In this document: in pieces, positions 34,084-42,946 of the stretch
Numbering within the stretch: the first letter of the stretch is position 1
Layout: the number at the start of each line of letters is the position of its first letter
NCBI GenBank assembly: GCA_023412855.1
Contig: JAEZRJ010000057.1
Location: 3,931-67,930 of the forward strand
Source: Bacillota bacterium
Lineage (GTDB): Bacteria; Bacillota; Clostridia; Lachnospirales; Lachnospiraceae
DNA length: 64,000 nt
Direction of reading: 5' to 3'
Position numbers and translations under genes: made by a program
Notes under the pieces: model-generated
Databases searched by the model: none
Told to the model about the DNA's origin: nothing
The model's input: only the letters and a program-made list of their open reading frames with translations

Positions 34084-36014
34084 AGAATACCTCCATCCTC
34101 GTGTATCCACACTCTCATCTGGTTTAAGCCCCTATTTCCCCATGCATAATAAGGAATCGCGGTTAACATTTCCTCTTTTCTTTCGAATTCTCCTTCGAAA
34201 TATAATTCTTCATTTGCATAAATGCGGCTGCCCTGAGCCTTAATGGGTACAATTCCCCCCAGCAGATTCTCCTGATACTCTTCTGCCTTTATGACACCTT
34301 TTTTCAAAATATGGAGTTCCTGAAGCCTTTCTCCGTTATCTGCCCCTTCGAAGCAATAGACAATAGGGCCTCTCTGCAGTGCGGCACAGCCGATGTTCGA
34401 CCTGACTGCCGTATTCGTATGTACCTTTCTTATCCTCATATCAAAGGCAAGGGAGAGGTTATCCGACACATTCCATTCTCTGGATATGAAGCAATAGCCT
34501 TTGTGCACCTCGTGTTCCGCTGTTATATCCCGGCCGTTTAACAGCAGCTTATAGCCTTCGGCATAGGAGGGAATACGTATGGCAAAGGTAAATTCCTTCT
34601 TTTCTCCCTTAGGTGCGATTTCATAAGAGACGGCTCCGTTCCATGGGAATTCCGATACAGTCCGTATCGTCGCATTTTCTAATTCTGCGGTTCCTCCTAT
34701 GTGCAAGTCGGAATAAATAACCCTCTCTTCTTCTCTCCATATGTAAGTGCCAAGGGACGCAAGCAACCGCGCCACATTGGGAGGACAGCATGCGCACTGA
34801 TACCAGCCAGGCCTCTGGGGCAGCACATGCTTATAGCCAAAAAGCTCTCCTGACACGCCTGGATTTACCTCCAGCGGATTAACGTAGAAAAATCTTTTGC
34901 CGTCCAACTGCATGCCGCTCAGCACTCCGTTATACAAAGCCCGTTCCATAATATCTGCGTATTGTCCGTCTCCCGTTATGCCAAGCATTTTTTCTGCCCA
35001 GAAAATAAGTCCTACGGATGCACAGGTTTCCGCATAAACGGAATCATTCGGCAAGTCATAATCTATGGTAAAGGCCTCTCCCTCCGCATTCGAACCGATT
35101 CCGCCGGTAATGTACATCCTCTTATTTACACAGTTTTCCCAGATGGCCTCACATGCCTTAAACAGCTCTTCGTCCCCGGTCACACCTGCAATATCCGCCA
35201 TGGCCATATACATATATACAGCCCTGACACTATGCCCTTCCGCTGTTTTCTGATTTCTTACCGGCGCAAAGCTCTGGTTGTATTTCATGTTATATGGGTC
35301 CATGATCTCATGTTTCCAGCCGCGCTTTAGCGTTTCCTCGATAAAAAATTGAGGGTTCTTTCCTCTTTCATCGATAAAATGCTGTGCCAGCCTCAAATAC
35401 TTATTCTCACCGGTCACATGGTACATGCGCATCAAACCGATTTCCACCTCCTGATGCCCCGGAATTCCTTCTCTTTTCTCCACAAGAAAACGGTTCGCTA
35501 TATGGTCCGCCATCCGTTCCATCACCCCCAGAAGCTTATCCTTTCCAGTGGCTTCATAATAGGCCGCCGCTGCCTCCATCATATGCCCCGCACAGTATAA
35601 TTCATGGCATTCATGAAGATTGGTCCAGCGCTTCTCAGGCTCCTTTATGGTAAAATAGGTATTCAAATAACCATCGGGCTGCTGTGCCTTTTCGATAATA
35701 TCTATGATATTATCCGCCCTTTTTTCCAAGTCCTCATCGGGCTTTATGCATAGGGAATAGGCTGCTGCTTCCAGCCACTTGGCTACATCGCTGTCCTGAA
35801 ACACCATTCCATAGAACTCCCCATCCTCCAGGCCTGCAGCTATACGGAAATTAGCAAACGCATGGCTTTTCTCCACTCCTTCTACCTTATCATCCAGAAT
35901 GGCTTCCTGATAGGGAATAACTACATCTGTAATCAGACTTTGCCGTTTTGTCCAAAAACTGTCGTCTATCCTAATATTTTTTAAATCAGTTTTATGTATC
36001 TTCTTTCTTTCCAT
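34080..36014 (-). CDS. GH127 beta-L-arabinofuranosidase
   Basis: A 644-residue enzyme of glycoside hydrolase family 127, which removes terminal beta-L-arabinofuranose from hydroxyproline-linked or related arabino-oligosaccharides. The zinc-thiolate site is intact: Glu329 and Cys331 in YAETCAS, and Cys409 and Cys410 in CACCPPNVARL. These correspond to Glu338, Cys340, Cys417 and Cys418 of the Bifidobacterium enzyme HypBA1, where the first of the paired Cys is the nucleophile. No signal peptide is seen. The start at 36014 is chosen over 36041, which lies deeper inside the chemoreceptor gene. Confidence 0.95.
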   Translation of the reverse strand: MERKKIHKTDLKNIRIDDSFWTKRQSLITDVVIPYQEAILDDKVEGVEKSHAFANFRIAAGLEDGEFYGMVFQDSDVAKWLEAAAYSLCIKPDEDLEKRADNIIDIIEKAQQPDGYLNTYFTIKEPEKRWTNLHECHELYCAGHMMEAAAAYYEATGKDKLLGVMERMADHIANRFLVEKREGIPGHQEVEIGLMRMYHVTGENKYLRLAQHFIDERGKNPQFFIEETLKRGWKHEIMDPYNMKYNQSFAPVRNQKTAEGHSVRAVYMYMAMADIAGVTGDEELFKACEAIWENCVNKRMYITGGIGSNAEGEAFTIDYDLPNDSVYAETCASVGLIFWAEKMLGITGDGQYADIMERALYNGVLSGMQLDGKRFFYVNPLEVNPGVSGELFGYKHVLPQRPGWYQCACCPPNVARLLASLGTYIWREEERVIYSDLHIGGTAELENATIRTVSEFPWNGAVSYEIAPKGEKKEFTFAIRIPSYAEGYKLLLNGRDITAEHEVHKGYCFISREWNVSDNLSLAFDMRIRKVHTNTAVRSNIGCAALQRGPIVYCFEGADNGERLQELHILKKGVIKAEEYQENLLGGIVPIKAQGSRIYANEELYFEGEFERKEEMLTAIPYYAWGNRGLNQMRVWIHEDGGIL

Positions 36015-38067
36015 TTTGATGATTTCTCTCCTTTTCGTCAACTCTAAACTGATTCAGCGCCTTGCCCAGCTCCTCCATATTCAATTTCAGAATCGAAACG
36101 ATACCGGTCAGATTGCCGCTCAGTATCTTTTGCTGTTTTACCTGCTCCATTACCCTATCGGAATACAAGATATTTTCCTCGGAAACCTCCGATATTTCCC
36201 TGACCGCCTCCAGCGCTTCCTTCCTCTGTCTATCCATTTCCGATACACTGTCCGCGATATGCTCCAAACTGATTGTCAGGCCATCCACCTGCTCCCGCAT
36301 TGCATAGAAGGTTCCGGTTGTCAGCTCCGCTTTCTCCTTCTGAACCTCTACTGCCTTCTTCGTTTCATAGACTGCACTTTCGGTCCTGACTACCTGCTGC
36401 TCTATTTCCTTTATAATTTTTCGGATTTCTTCCGCCGCCTGTGAAGAGCCGTCCGCAAGCTTATGAATCTCTCCTGCTACTACCGCGAAGCCTCTTCCCG
36501 CTTCTCCTACTCTTGCAGCTTCTATCGAAGCGTTCAGCGAAAGCAGATTGGTGCTGTCGGCCATTTCATTTATTATTTCCAAAAAGCTTTCGATATTTGC
36601 CGACTGTTCCTTTAGTTGCAGCATATACTTCACTTCAGTATCCGACACTGCTTCAACATCCTTGGCATTTTCCTGAAGCTCTGTCATCGTTATTTCCATA
36701 CCGGATATAAATTCATCGGTCTTGTCCGCCGTCGCTTTTATTTTTCCTGCACTTTCGTTTACAAGCTCAATCTGCTCCGAAAGATACTCCATTTTCTCCC
36801 GGCATCTTTCAAGCTCCGCCGCCTGCCTGGAGATTCCCTGATTGATATCCTTTACCACATCCGTAATGGACACCGCCGTCTCCTGCACGTTTGCAGAAGA
36901 TGCTTTCAGATTCTCCATAGAGTCCTCTATTGCGCAGTCGCAGTTCTTGACTTGAACGATCATTTTCTTTGTCTTCCCGATCATCCGGCTCATATGTCCG
37001 GACAAAACGTTTATTTCCTTCAGGTAAAAACTTTTCTCCTTTACCAAAAGATTTCCTTCGGAAACCTCTCCAAGTATTTGAGCCATTCCTTTCACTGCCT
37101 TCACCAACTGCTTCGAAATAAATGCAGCAGTCAGTATGGCAAGAAAGCAGGCGAGCATTACGAAGAGGAAGACTACCATTTTAATAGATGACGCTCTCGT
37201 CATAATTGTTTCTTCGGGAATCATGGCACATAAAAGTGCACCATTTTGCCCGCTTTGCATCTGAACGTACAAATAATCCTTATCGTCATAGGTTACGTAC
37301 TCGCTTAGGCTGCTAAAACCTTTTCCGTTGATTTCCCTGAAAAAGTCTTCCCCCATAAAGGCTGTCCCACCGTCCTGGCCTGCTGCTATTTCCCGCCCGT
37401 CGGCGGTGATGAGTGAAATTCTGCTCCCTTCGCCGAAATTTAATTCCTTTAGAAGCTGCATTAACTCAGCTTTTCCAATATCCACTACGACTACTGCATT
37501 ATTTTCCATACTTTTTTGCATATAAGACAGCGCATAGTCATCTTCAGCGATGTTAAGCTTCTCATCAATCAACGTATGTTTGCCGGTCCAACTGCTTTTT
37601 TCCGCAATATCTTCTTCCAGCTCCTCAAAAAATCCATTCTGAATAACGGAGGCCGACGTAACAGTCTGCAGCTTACCGGAAGGAATCAGATGGATGCCGG
37701 AAATAAATTTATTTGCCTTTTCCTTGGCGAGCACATTGGTTTTTACCGCACTTAGCTGCTTGTTTTTTTCCAGCGTATCGAAGGACGATCCCTTTATGTA
37801 ATTTACCGTATTGTCATCCACGAGAAGCTGCACACATTCCGACTGGACTCCGGCAAATACGTAATCCAGATATTGCAATGTCATTTTCATCGTATTTTTC
37901 ATGGATTCTTCGCATACGGCTACAATTTCCTCCGAAGCCCTTTGATAAGAGAAGACTCCGACTATGATAACGCAGATGACCGGAATGGAAAAACCGGCAA
38001 TTAAAAGCCTTTTTATACTGGTCGTTAATTTTCTTTTTTTCTTCCCTTCGTGTTTTTCTTCTTTCAT
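35992..38067 (-). CDS. Methyl-accepting chemotaxis protein in the arabinoside operon
   Basis: A 691-residue chemoreceptor. A basic tail precedes membrane segment one (about 23-45). An extracellular Cache-type domain (residues 46-290) follows, with YKEVTY-like strands and CAMIPEETIM near its end, then membrane segment two (about 293-317), HAMP, and the signalling coiled coil with the tip STNLLSLNASIEAARVGEAG and GFAVVAGEIHKLADGS. GGAGG precedes the ATG. It lies between the permease and GH127 genes of the operon, separated by a hairpin-bearing gap, so cells probably swim towards the same substrate that the operon imports. Confidence 0.94.
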   Translation of the reverse strand: MKEEKHEGKKKRKLTTSIKRLLIAGFSIPVICVIIVGVFSYQRASEEIVAVCEESMKNTMKMTLQYLDYVFAGVQSECVQLLVDDNTVNYIKGSSFDTLEKNKQLSAVKTNVLAKEKANKFISGIHLIPSGKLQTVTSASVIQNGFFEELEEDIAEKSSWTGKHTLIDEKLNIAEDDYALSYMQKSMENNAVVVVDIGKAELMQLLKELNFGEGSRISLITADGREIAAGQDGGTAFMGEDFFREINGKGFSSLSEYVTYDDKDYLYVQMQSGQNGALLCAMIPEETIMTRASSIKMVVFLFVMLACFLAILTAAFISKQLVKAVKGMAQILGEVSEGNLLVKEKSFYLKEINVLSGHMSRMIGKTKKMIVQVKNCDCAIEDSMENLKASSANVQETAVSITDVVKDINQGISRQAAELERCREKMEYLSEQIELVNESAGKIKATADKTDEFISGMEITMTELQENAKDVEAVSDTEVKYMLQLKEQSANIESFLEIINEMADSTNLLSLNASIEAARVGEAGRGFAVVAGEIHKLADGSSQAAEEIRKIIKEIEQQVVRTESAVYETKKAVEVQKEKAELTTGTFYAMREQVDGLTISLEHIADSVSEMDRQRKEALEAVREISEVSEENILYSDRVMEQVKQQKILSGNLTGIVSILKLNMEELGKALNQFRVDEKERNHQNGKKEDT

Positions 38068-38125
38068 ATTTGCCTCCTAATGAGCCAAGCAGATATGCTT
38101 GTATGTCTATTTGACTCACAAACTC

Positions 38126-38154
38126 AAGGTTGAAAGTGCTTTTCTTTCAGCCTT
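38126..38154 (-). other. Hairpin upstream of the chemoreceptor gene
   Basis: AAGGTTGAAAG / CTTTCAGCCTT forms an 11-base stem (one G-U) with a 7-base loop. It contains the 19-base motif shared with the gap before the chemoreceptor at 711. No T tract follows, so it is more likely an mRNA processing or stability element. Confidence 0.5.
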
Positions 38155-38162
38155 CCAGCTTC

Positions 38163-39011
38163 CTAGCCTTTGACCGCTCCGCTCGTCATACCGCTGATAA
38201 TATATTTCTGCATAAGAATGAATATAAGGGCCACCGGAATAATCGTTACCACAGCAAATGCTGTCAAATAGCTCCATTTCGTCCCATACTGTCCTATGAA
38301 ATTAAAAATTCCTGCTGTAATCGGACGTTTCTCCTGATCCAGAATAAAGGTCATGCCGTAAGCAAGGTCACCCCACGCATAAAGGAAGGAAAAAATGCCG
38401 CAAACTACCACACCCGGCTTCGCAATCGGAATCAATACCCTGAGAAATGCCGTGAACCGGTTACAGCCGTCGATATAGGCTGCCTCCTCCAACTCCTTTG
38501 GTATGGATGCGAAATAATTCTTAAGGATCAGTACCGAAAAAGGGATTCCTATCGTTGCATCCGCTAAAATAGTGGAAAAAAAGGTATTATATAAATGCAT
38601 ATTCTTGAACATTATGAATAACGGCGTAAGGAGCACAGATACCGGCAGCATCTGCGTCACAAGAAATATGAGGATAATTCCTCTTTTTCCTGCAAAGGCA
38701 TACCGGGCGATGCCATAAGATGCGGGTACTGCCAGTACCACCGCTATTGCCATTGCGGATAAAGAAATAGTCATGCTGTTTCCAAAGGAGTGAAACATAT
38801 TGAAGTCTCCGCTGTCGAACTGCACCATATAGGACTTCAAATTCAGCACTTCAGGCCAGAAGGTCGGTGGAATCTGAAAGATTTCCTTCTCCGTTTTCAG
38901 GGACGTAACTAATATCCAATACAGCGGAAATAAAAGAATGCATAGGACCAATATAGAAACCATGCAATATATGGCATTTTTACTTTTCGATAATTTCACA
39001 TCTGCTCCCAT
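38163..39011 (-). CDS. CUT1 sugar ABC transporter permease, MalG type (arabinoside operon)
   Basis: A 282-residue inner-membrane permease with six predicted segments. The EAA loop (ELEEAAYIDGCNRFTAFLRV) for docking the ATPase is present. Its start overlaps the stop of the upstream permease by one base, so the two are co-translated. The sequence resembles LacG/MalG-type permeases for oligosaccharides. As in the left operon, no ATPase gene is present. Confidence 0.94.
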   Translation of the reverse strand: MGADVKLSKSKNAIYCMVSILVLCILLFPLYWILVTSLKTEKEIFQIPPTFWPEVLNLKSYMVQFDSGDFNMFHSFGNSMTISLSAMAIAVVLAVPASYGIARYAFAGKRGIILIFLVTQMLPVSVLLTPLFIMFKNMHLYNTFFSTILADATIGIPFSVLILKNYFASIPKELEEAAYIDGCNRFTAFLRVLIPIAKPGVVVCGIFSFLYAWGDLAYGMTFILDQEKRPITAGIFNFIGQYGTKWSYLTAFAVVTIIPVALIFILMQKYIISGMTSGAVKG

Positions 39012-39913
39012 TATGCTTCCTCCTCCGTATACACATATTTTAAGTACGCCAGACTTACAAGAAATAAAATAACAAACAGTATATTGGCTACCGCCGCTCC
39101 CTTGCTGTACTTAAACATTTCAAAGGACAGCTTATAGGAATAAGTGGACAAGACCTGTGTAGAATTCACCGGCCCGCCGCTGGTCATAACATAAATCAGG
39201 TCATAGACCTTAAAGGTGTAAATAAATCCGAGAATCAGTACGGATTCTATCGTAGGCTTTAACAGGGGAACTGTTATTCTCCAGAATGACTGAAGCTTGT
39301 TAGCGCCGTCGATAGAAGCACTTTCGTACAATTCCGTCGGGATAATAGTAAGCCCCGTAGCAATTAAAATCATATTAAAAGGAATACCGATCCAAATATT
39401 TGCAAAGATTACGGCGGGCATTGCCGTAGCTGTGCTGGTCAGCCATTCCACATTTTCTCCGATCAGTCCTATGGTTTTTAGAAAATAATTGATGATTCCC
39501 ACATCGGTTCCAAACATAAACTTGAAAATAAGGCCCGTAATCGTAATCGGTATCATCCACGGCATCATCAGAAGTCCTCTTACGGGCTTGGAAAAAGCGA
39601 ACTTTTTGTTAAAAAATACTGCCAGAGCAAAACCAACAATAAATTGAAATACCAGACAGGAAACAGTGAATACAAGCGTATTCCACAGAGATGTAGTCAG
39701 CTCATTGTCCTTCGTAAATAAGTCGATATAATTTTGGAACCCTATGAAATCTCTTATTCCGTTCTTGAGATTCCTGGCAGTCACATCCTGAAAGCTGAGA
39801 ATGAAATTGTATATAATAGGGTAGCCCACAAAAGCGAGCATATATGCCAGCGCCGGAAGCACGAAAAAAATGCCTGCATTATCATATTTAAAGAATTTTT
39901 TTATATTTTTCAT
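39011..39913 (-). CDS. CUT1 sugar ABC transporter permease, MalF type (arabinoside operon)
   Basis: A 300-residue permease with six predicted membrane segments and EAA loop ELYESASIDGANKLQSFWRI. The frame opens at 39937, but GGAGG lies eight bases before the ATG at 39913 (MKNIKK), which is the likely start. It follows the binding-protein gene after a strong stem-loop and is coupled to the MalG-type permease. Confidence 0.94.
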   Translation of the reverse strand: MKNIKKFFKYDNAGIFFVLPALAYMLAFVGYPIIYNFILSFQDVTARNLKNGIRDFIGFQNYIDLFTKDNELTTSLWNTLVFTVSCLVFQFIVGFALAVFFNKKFAFSKPVRGLLMMPWMIPITITGLIFKFMFGTDVGIINYFLKTIGLIGENVEWLTSTATAMPAVIFANIWIGIPFNMILIATGLTIIPTELYESASIDGANKLQSFWRITVPLLKPTIESVLILGFIYTFKVYDLIYVMTSGGPVNSTQVLSTYSYKLSFEMFKYSKGAAVANILFVILFLVSLAYLKYVYTEEEA

Positions 39914-39935
39914 TACATTTCCTCCATTTTTGGAC

Positions 39936-39981
39936 AAAAAAAGGGCAGGAAATCACATTTTGCTGCTTTTCCTGCCCCTTT
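39936..39981 (-). terminator. Stem-loop between binding-protein and permease genes
   Basis: AAAGGGCAGGAAA and TTTCCTGCCCCTTT pair almost fully, and seven T follow on the minus strand, just before the permease RBS. As an intrinsic terminator it must be leaky for the operon to be expressed. It would keep binding-protein mRNA in excess. Confidence 0.8.
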
Positions 39982-39988
39982 CAACCGT

Positions 39989-41287
39989 TTACTGGGCTAA
40001 TATCCCATCAATGGTTGTCTGCGCTTTTGCCGCCGCATCCTCCGGCGTGCTCGCACCGGTCATAACTTCATTAAATGCCAGGGAAATTGCGTCTGATATA
40101 TCCGGCCACTCAGGCAGAGGTCCTCTTGCATAAGCATACTGCATTTCCTCTACGAACGCTTCGTATACCTCATCTCCCTTGAATTGATTTTCCGCAATCT
40201 TAGAGTCGGAGGAAATATACCCCATCGCATTCATCATATACAAGCAGTTTTCCTGTGTAATCGCAAATTTCAGGAAATCAATAGCCGCATCTTCATTGCC
40301 TCCGGCGATAACTGCATAGTTCTCTCCGCCAAGCCCTGAAGCCTGCTGTGCATCCATCGGAATAGGAGCCACACCCCAGTTCAAATCGGGTACTTCTTCT
40401 CTCATGGTGGGAACTTGCCATGTTCCGTTGATCATCATCGCGAGGTTACCGGAAATAAATTGATTCATCGTATCCCCCTGGGTCCAGTTGATCGCTTCTT
40501 TTGTCATGGCGCCTTCATCTACCATATTCTTAACAGCCGTCAGGGCCTTAATACCGCCTTCAGAATTCATCTCATAAGAGGATGCTCCCGTAGACCAGAG
40601 CCATGTAAGGAAATTGAAGGTTCCTTCCTCATTCTGTAAGCTGCAATGTGCGAAGCCGGAAACATTGTCCTTGGAACATGCCTTTGCCGTTTCCAGCAAC
40701 TCATCCCATGTCGCGGGAACCTCACGTCCTGCTGCCTCGAGCATGTCTTTATTGTAGTAAAGAAGCAGGCAGTTGCTTCCAAAAGGAACTCCGTAAAGTC
40801 TTCCGTCCAGCGTACAGGAATTGACCGGACCGTCATAATAAGTGCTGACATCGAATTTATCCGTAATATCTGCAAAAATTCCCATCGAAGCATAGGAAGC
40901 ATGGTCAGGATTATCCAAAATAACCAAGTCTGGAAGCACATCCGCCGACGCTCCTATCGACAATTGTTTCTTAAAGTCTGCAAAGGGAACGTATTTCGCT
41001 TCTACCGTCACCGCATCCTGCGAATTGTTATATTCCTCAATTAAATGATTCAGCGCCTTCTGATGTCCCTCAGTTTCCCAATAATACCAAATCGTTACGT
41101 CTCCCGACGCGCCGCCCTGCTCCTGCGGGCTTTCTTCTTCGGTTGTCTCTGCAGAAGCCTCTGACGCGGTTTCCGTGGTCGCGGCTGCCGTATCTCCACC
41201 GGTCTCCTTAGCGGGAGTCTGTCCGCAGCCTGTCAAAAGCGCCGCCGTCATAGCTGTTGCCATAATTGTTGCCAATACCCTCTTCAT
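39989..41287 (-). CDS. Sugar-binding lipoprotein (arabinoside operon)
   Basis: A 432-residue extracellular lipoprotein with the lipobox LTGC (Cys at residue 21) and a Thr/Glu-rich linker. The mature protein is a family 1 solute-binding protein (VTIWYYWETEGHQKALNHLI, then PDLVILDNPDHASYASMG). GGAGG is upstream of the ATG. It is the first gene of the transport part and should bind the arabino- or xylo-oligosaccharide that the GH127 and GH31 enzymes later degrade. Confidence 0.93.
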   Translation of the reverse strand: MKRVLATIMATAMTAALLTGCGQTPAKETGGDTAAATTETASEASAETTEEESPQEQGGASGDVTIWYYWETEGHQKALNHLIEEYNNSQDAVTVEAKYVPFADFKKQLSIGASADVLPDLVILDNPDHASYASMGIFADITDKFDVSTYYDGPVNSCTLDGRLYGVPFGSNCLLLYYNKDMLEAAGREVPATWDELLETAKACSKDNVSGFAHCSLQNEEGTFNFLTWLWSTGASSYEMNSEGGIKALTAVKNMVDEGAMTKEAINWTQGDTMNQFISGNLAMMINGTWQVPTMREEVPDLNWGVAPIPMDAQQASGLGGENYAVIAGGNEDAAIDFLKFAITQENCLYMMNAMGYISSDSKIAENQFKGDEVYEAFVEEMQYAYARGPLPEWPDISDAISLAFNEVMTGASTPEDAAAKAQTTIDGILAQ

Positions 41288-41346
41288 AATTTCACCTTTC
41301 CTCCTTCATTGTTTTAGCGAGCTTCCTCACTTGTTTCGGTATCTTC

Positions 41347-41352
41347 ATTATA
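41347..41352 (-). promoter_or_regulatory. Candidate -10 box of the arabinoside transporter operon
   Basis: TATAAT on the minus strand, 60 bases before the binding-protein ATG. No good -35 box lies 16-18 bases upstream (TTTCGG), as expected if the YesN-type regulator activates it. Confidence 0.4.
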
Positions 41353-41410
41353 GTCAGTCTCTTTTATCGCCGAAACTCAACAAAACTTTAAAAGGAGGAC
41401 TTTCCTAAGA

Positions 41411-42946
41411 TTATTTATGCGTTCTTCTATATTCTGCCGGAAGCTGTCCGGTACATTCCTTAAATACTCTGCTGAAATATTTCGCATCGGAATATCCAAC
41501 CCTGTCCGCTACCTCACCAAGCTTCATCTGGCTGCCAATAAGAATGGCCTTCGCCTTCGCAATGCGATAGTCTCTGGCATAAGCGCTGAACTTAATTCCT
41601 TTTTCTTTGTGAAACAGCATTCCTAAATACTCCGGTGTCAGGTTCAGTTTGGCAGCGATTTCCTCCAGTGTAATTCCCTGCTGGTAATATTCCAAAAACA
41701 TGCTTTCCGCCTTCTTCACATTCAGGCCGACATTGCCATCGTCTTCCTGAATGCTCTCCCGAAGGAAAGAGAATATTTCCTCTGAAACCTTTTTCAGCTC
41801 CTCTTTGTTGACAGCACTCATAATTTTCTCCAATATTTTTTGCTGTTCAAGCTTTTCATGGTCCAAAAGGCCGATTTCTTTCGAAACGTTCATCATCACC
41901 CATAAGAATCTCACGTAGCTTTCCTTGATTTCTTTCGGTGCATAAATATAATCCGTTCCAAAATACGCATTAAACCGCTCAAGGCTTTTTCCGATTCTGC
42001 TCTTATCCAGGGCGCAGATGGCAGCCTTTAAATCGTTCTCTATCTCTATCGGATATATGCAGACCGCCGTCTGCACCTGCAAAATCTTCGGATAGGAAAT
42101 CATTACTTTATCGCCAAAGGAAATGTTCCATTCCATATATTGCTGTAATTTCTGGAAGCTCTCCCGCAGCCCTCCCGCACCCGAGGCATTGATCCAGCCC
42201 AGCCCTATATCCGTATTCCCCATGGCAAAGAGCAGCTCGATAATCTCATAGCGGAACCATCTCTCCAAAATATCCGGCTCCCGGATACTATAAAATACAA
42301 CGAGCAGCAGCTTTTCCTTGGGTATCTCAAGAATACAGTATTTCACTTCCTTCCTGCTCAGGCAGTCTTCGAGAATGCGCCGGATTCTTCCAGACCTAGA
42401 CTCGAACTGTCTTCCCAGATATATGGACACCTCGCTGAATCCGCAATCCGCTTCGATTTCATATTTCGTTTTCAGAAAAGAAGACAGCTCTTCGTTCAAA
42501 ATCATACCGCCGAAAATGAGCCCGAACAAAACATGCTGCAGATTTCCCAATACCTCCGGACTTAATTTCTCCACTTCCTCAAGCTGAGTTTCCACATTTT
42601 TTACCGCTTGAACAAAGTCCATGAAAACAAGCGGCTTGACCAGATATTCGCTCACTCCGAACCGGATGGCCTGCTGGGCATAGCTGAATTCTGAATAAGC
42701 GCTCAATACGATGACTTTGCTCTTTACCTTGTTCTCATACATTCTGGCAACCATCTGTAAGCCATCCATCACCGGCATCTTCACGTCCGTCACGACTAAC
42801 TCCGGCCTCTTATCGAGAATCATCTCAAGCCCTTCCTCACCGTTTACTGCCATGCCCACCACCTGATACTCCGGGAACATCTTACCGAACAATTTGCAAA
42901 TACCTTCCCTGATTCTTATTTCATCTTCTACTATTATCACTTTCAT
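41411..42946 (-). CDS. YesN-type response regulator with AraC DNA-binding domain
   Basis: A 511-residue regulator with receiver domain (acid pocket VEDE, phospho-acceptor Asp54 in LVVTDVKMPVMDG), a long middle region and a C-terminal AraC double helix-turn-helix (LEEIAAKLNLTPEYLGMLFH and LGEVADRVGYSDAKYFSRVF). GGAG nine bases before the ATG lies inside the kinase gene, with which it overlaps by 26 bases. Phosphorylated by its partner kinase, it should switch on the arabinoside transporter operon beginning 124 bases downstream. Confidence 0.95.
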   Translation of the reverse strand: MKVIIVEDEIRIREGICKLFGKMFPEYQVVGMAVNGEEGLEMILDKRPELVVTDVKMPVMDGLQMVARMYENKVKSKVIVLSAYSEFSYAQQAIRFGVSEYLVKPLVFMDFVQAVKNVETQLEEVEKLSPEVLGNLQHVLFGLIFGGMILNEELSSFLKTKYEIEADCGFSEVSIYLGRQFESRSGRIRRILEDCLSRKEVKYCILEIPKEKLLLVVFYSIREPDILERWFRYEIIELLFAMGNTDIGLGWINASGAGGLRESFQKLQQYMEWNISFGDKVMISYPKILQVQTAVCIYPIEIENDLKAAICALDKSRIGKSLERFNAYFGTDYIYAPKEIKESYVRFLWVMMNVSKEIGLLDHEKLEQQKILEKIMSAVNKEELKKVSEEIFSFLRESIQEDDGNVGLNVKKAESMFLEYYQQGITLEEIAAKLNLTPEYLGMLFHKEKGIKFSAYARDYRIAKAKAILIGSQMKLGEVADRVGYSDAKYFSRVFKECTGQLPAEYRRTHK

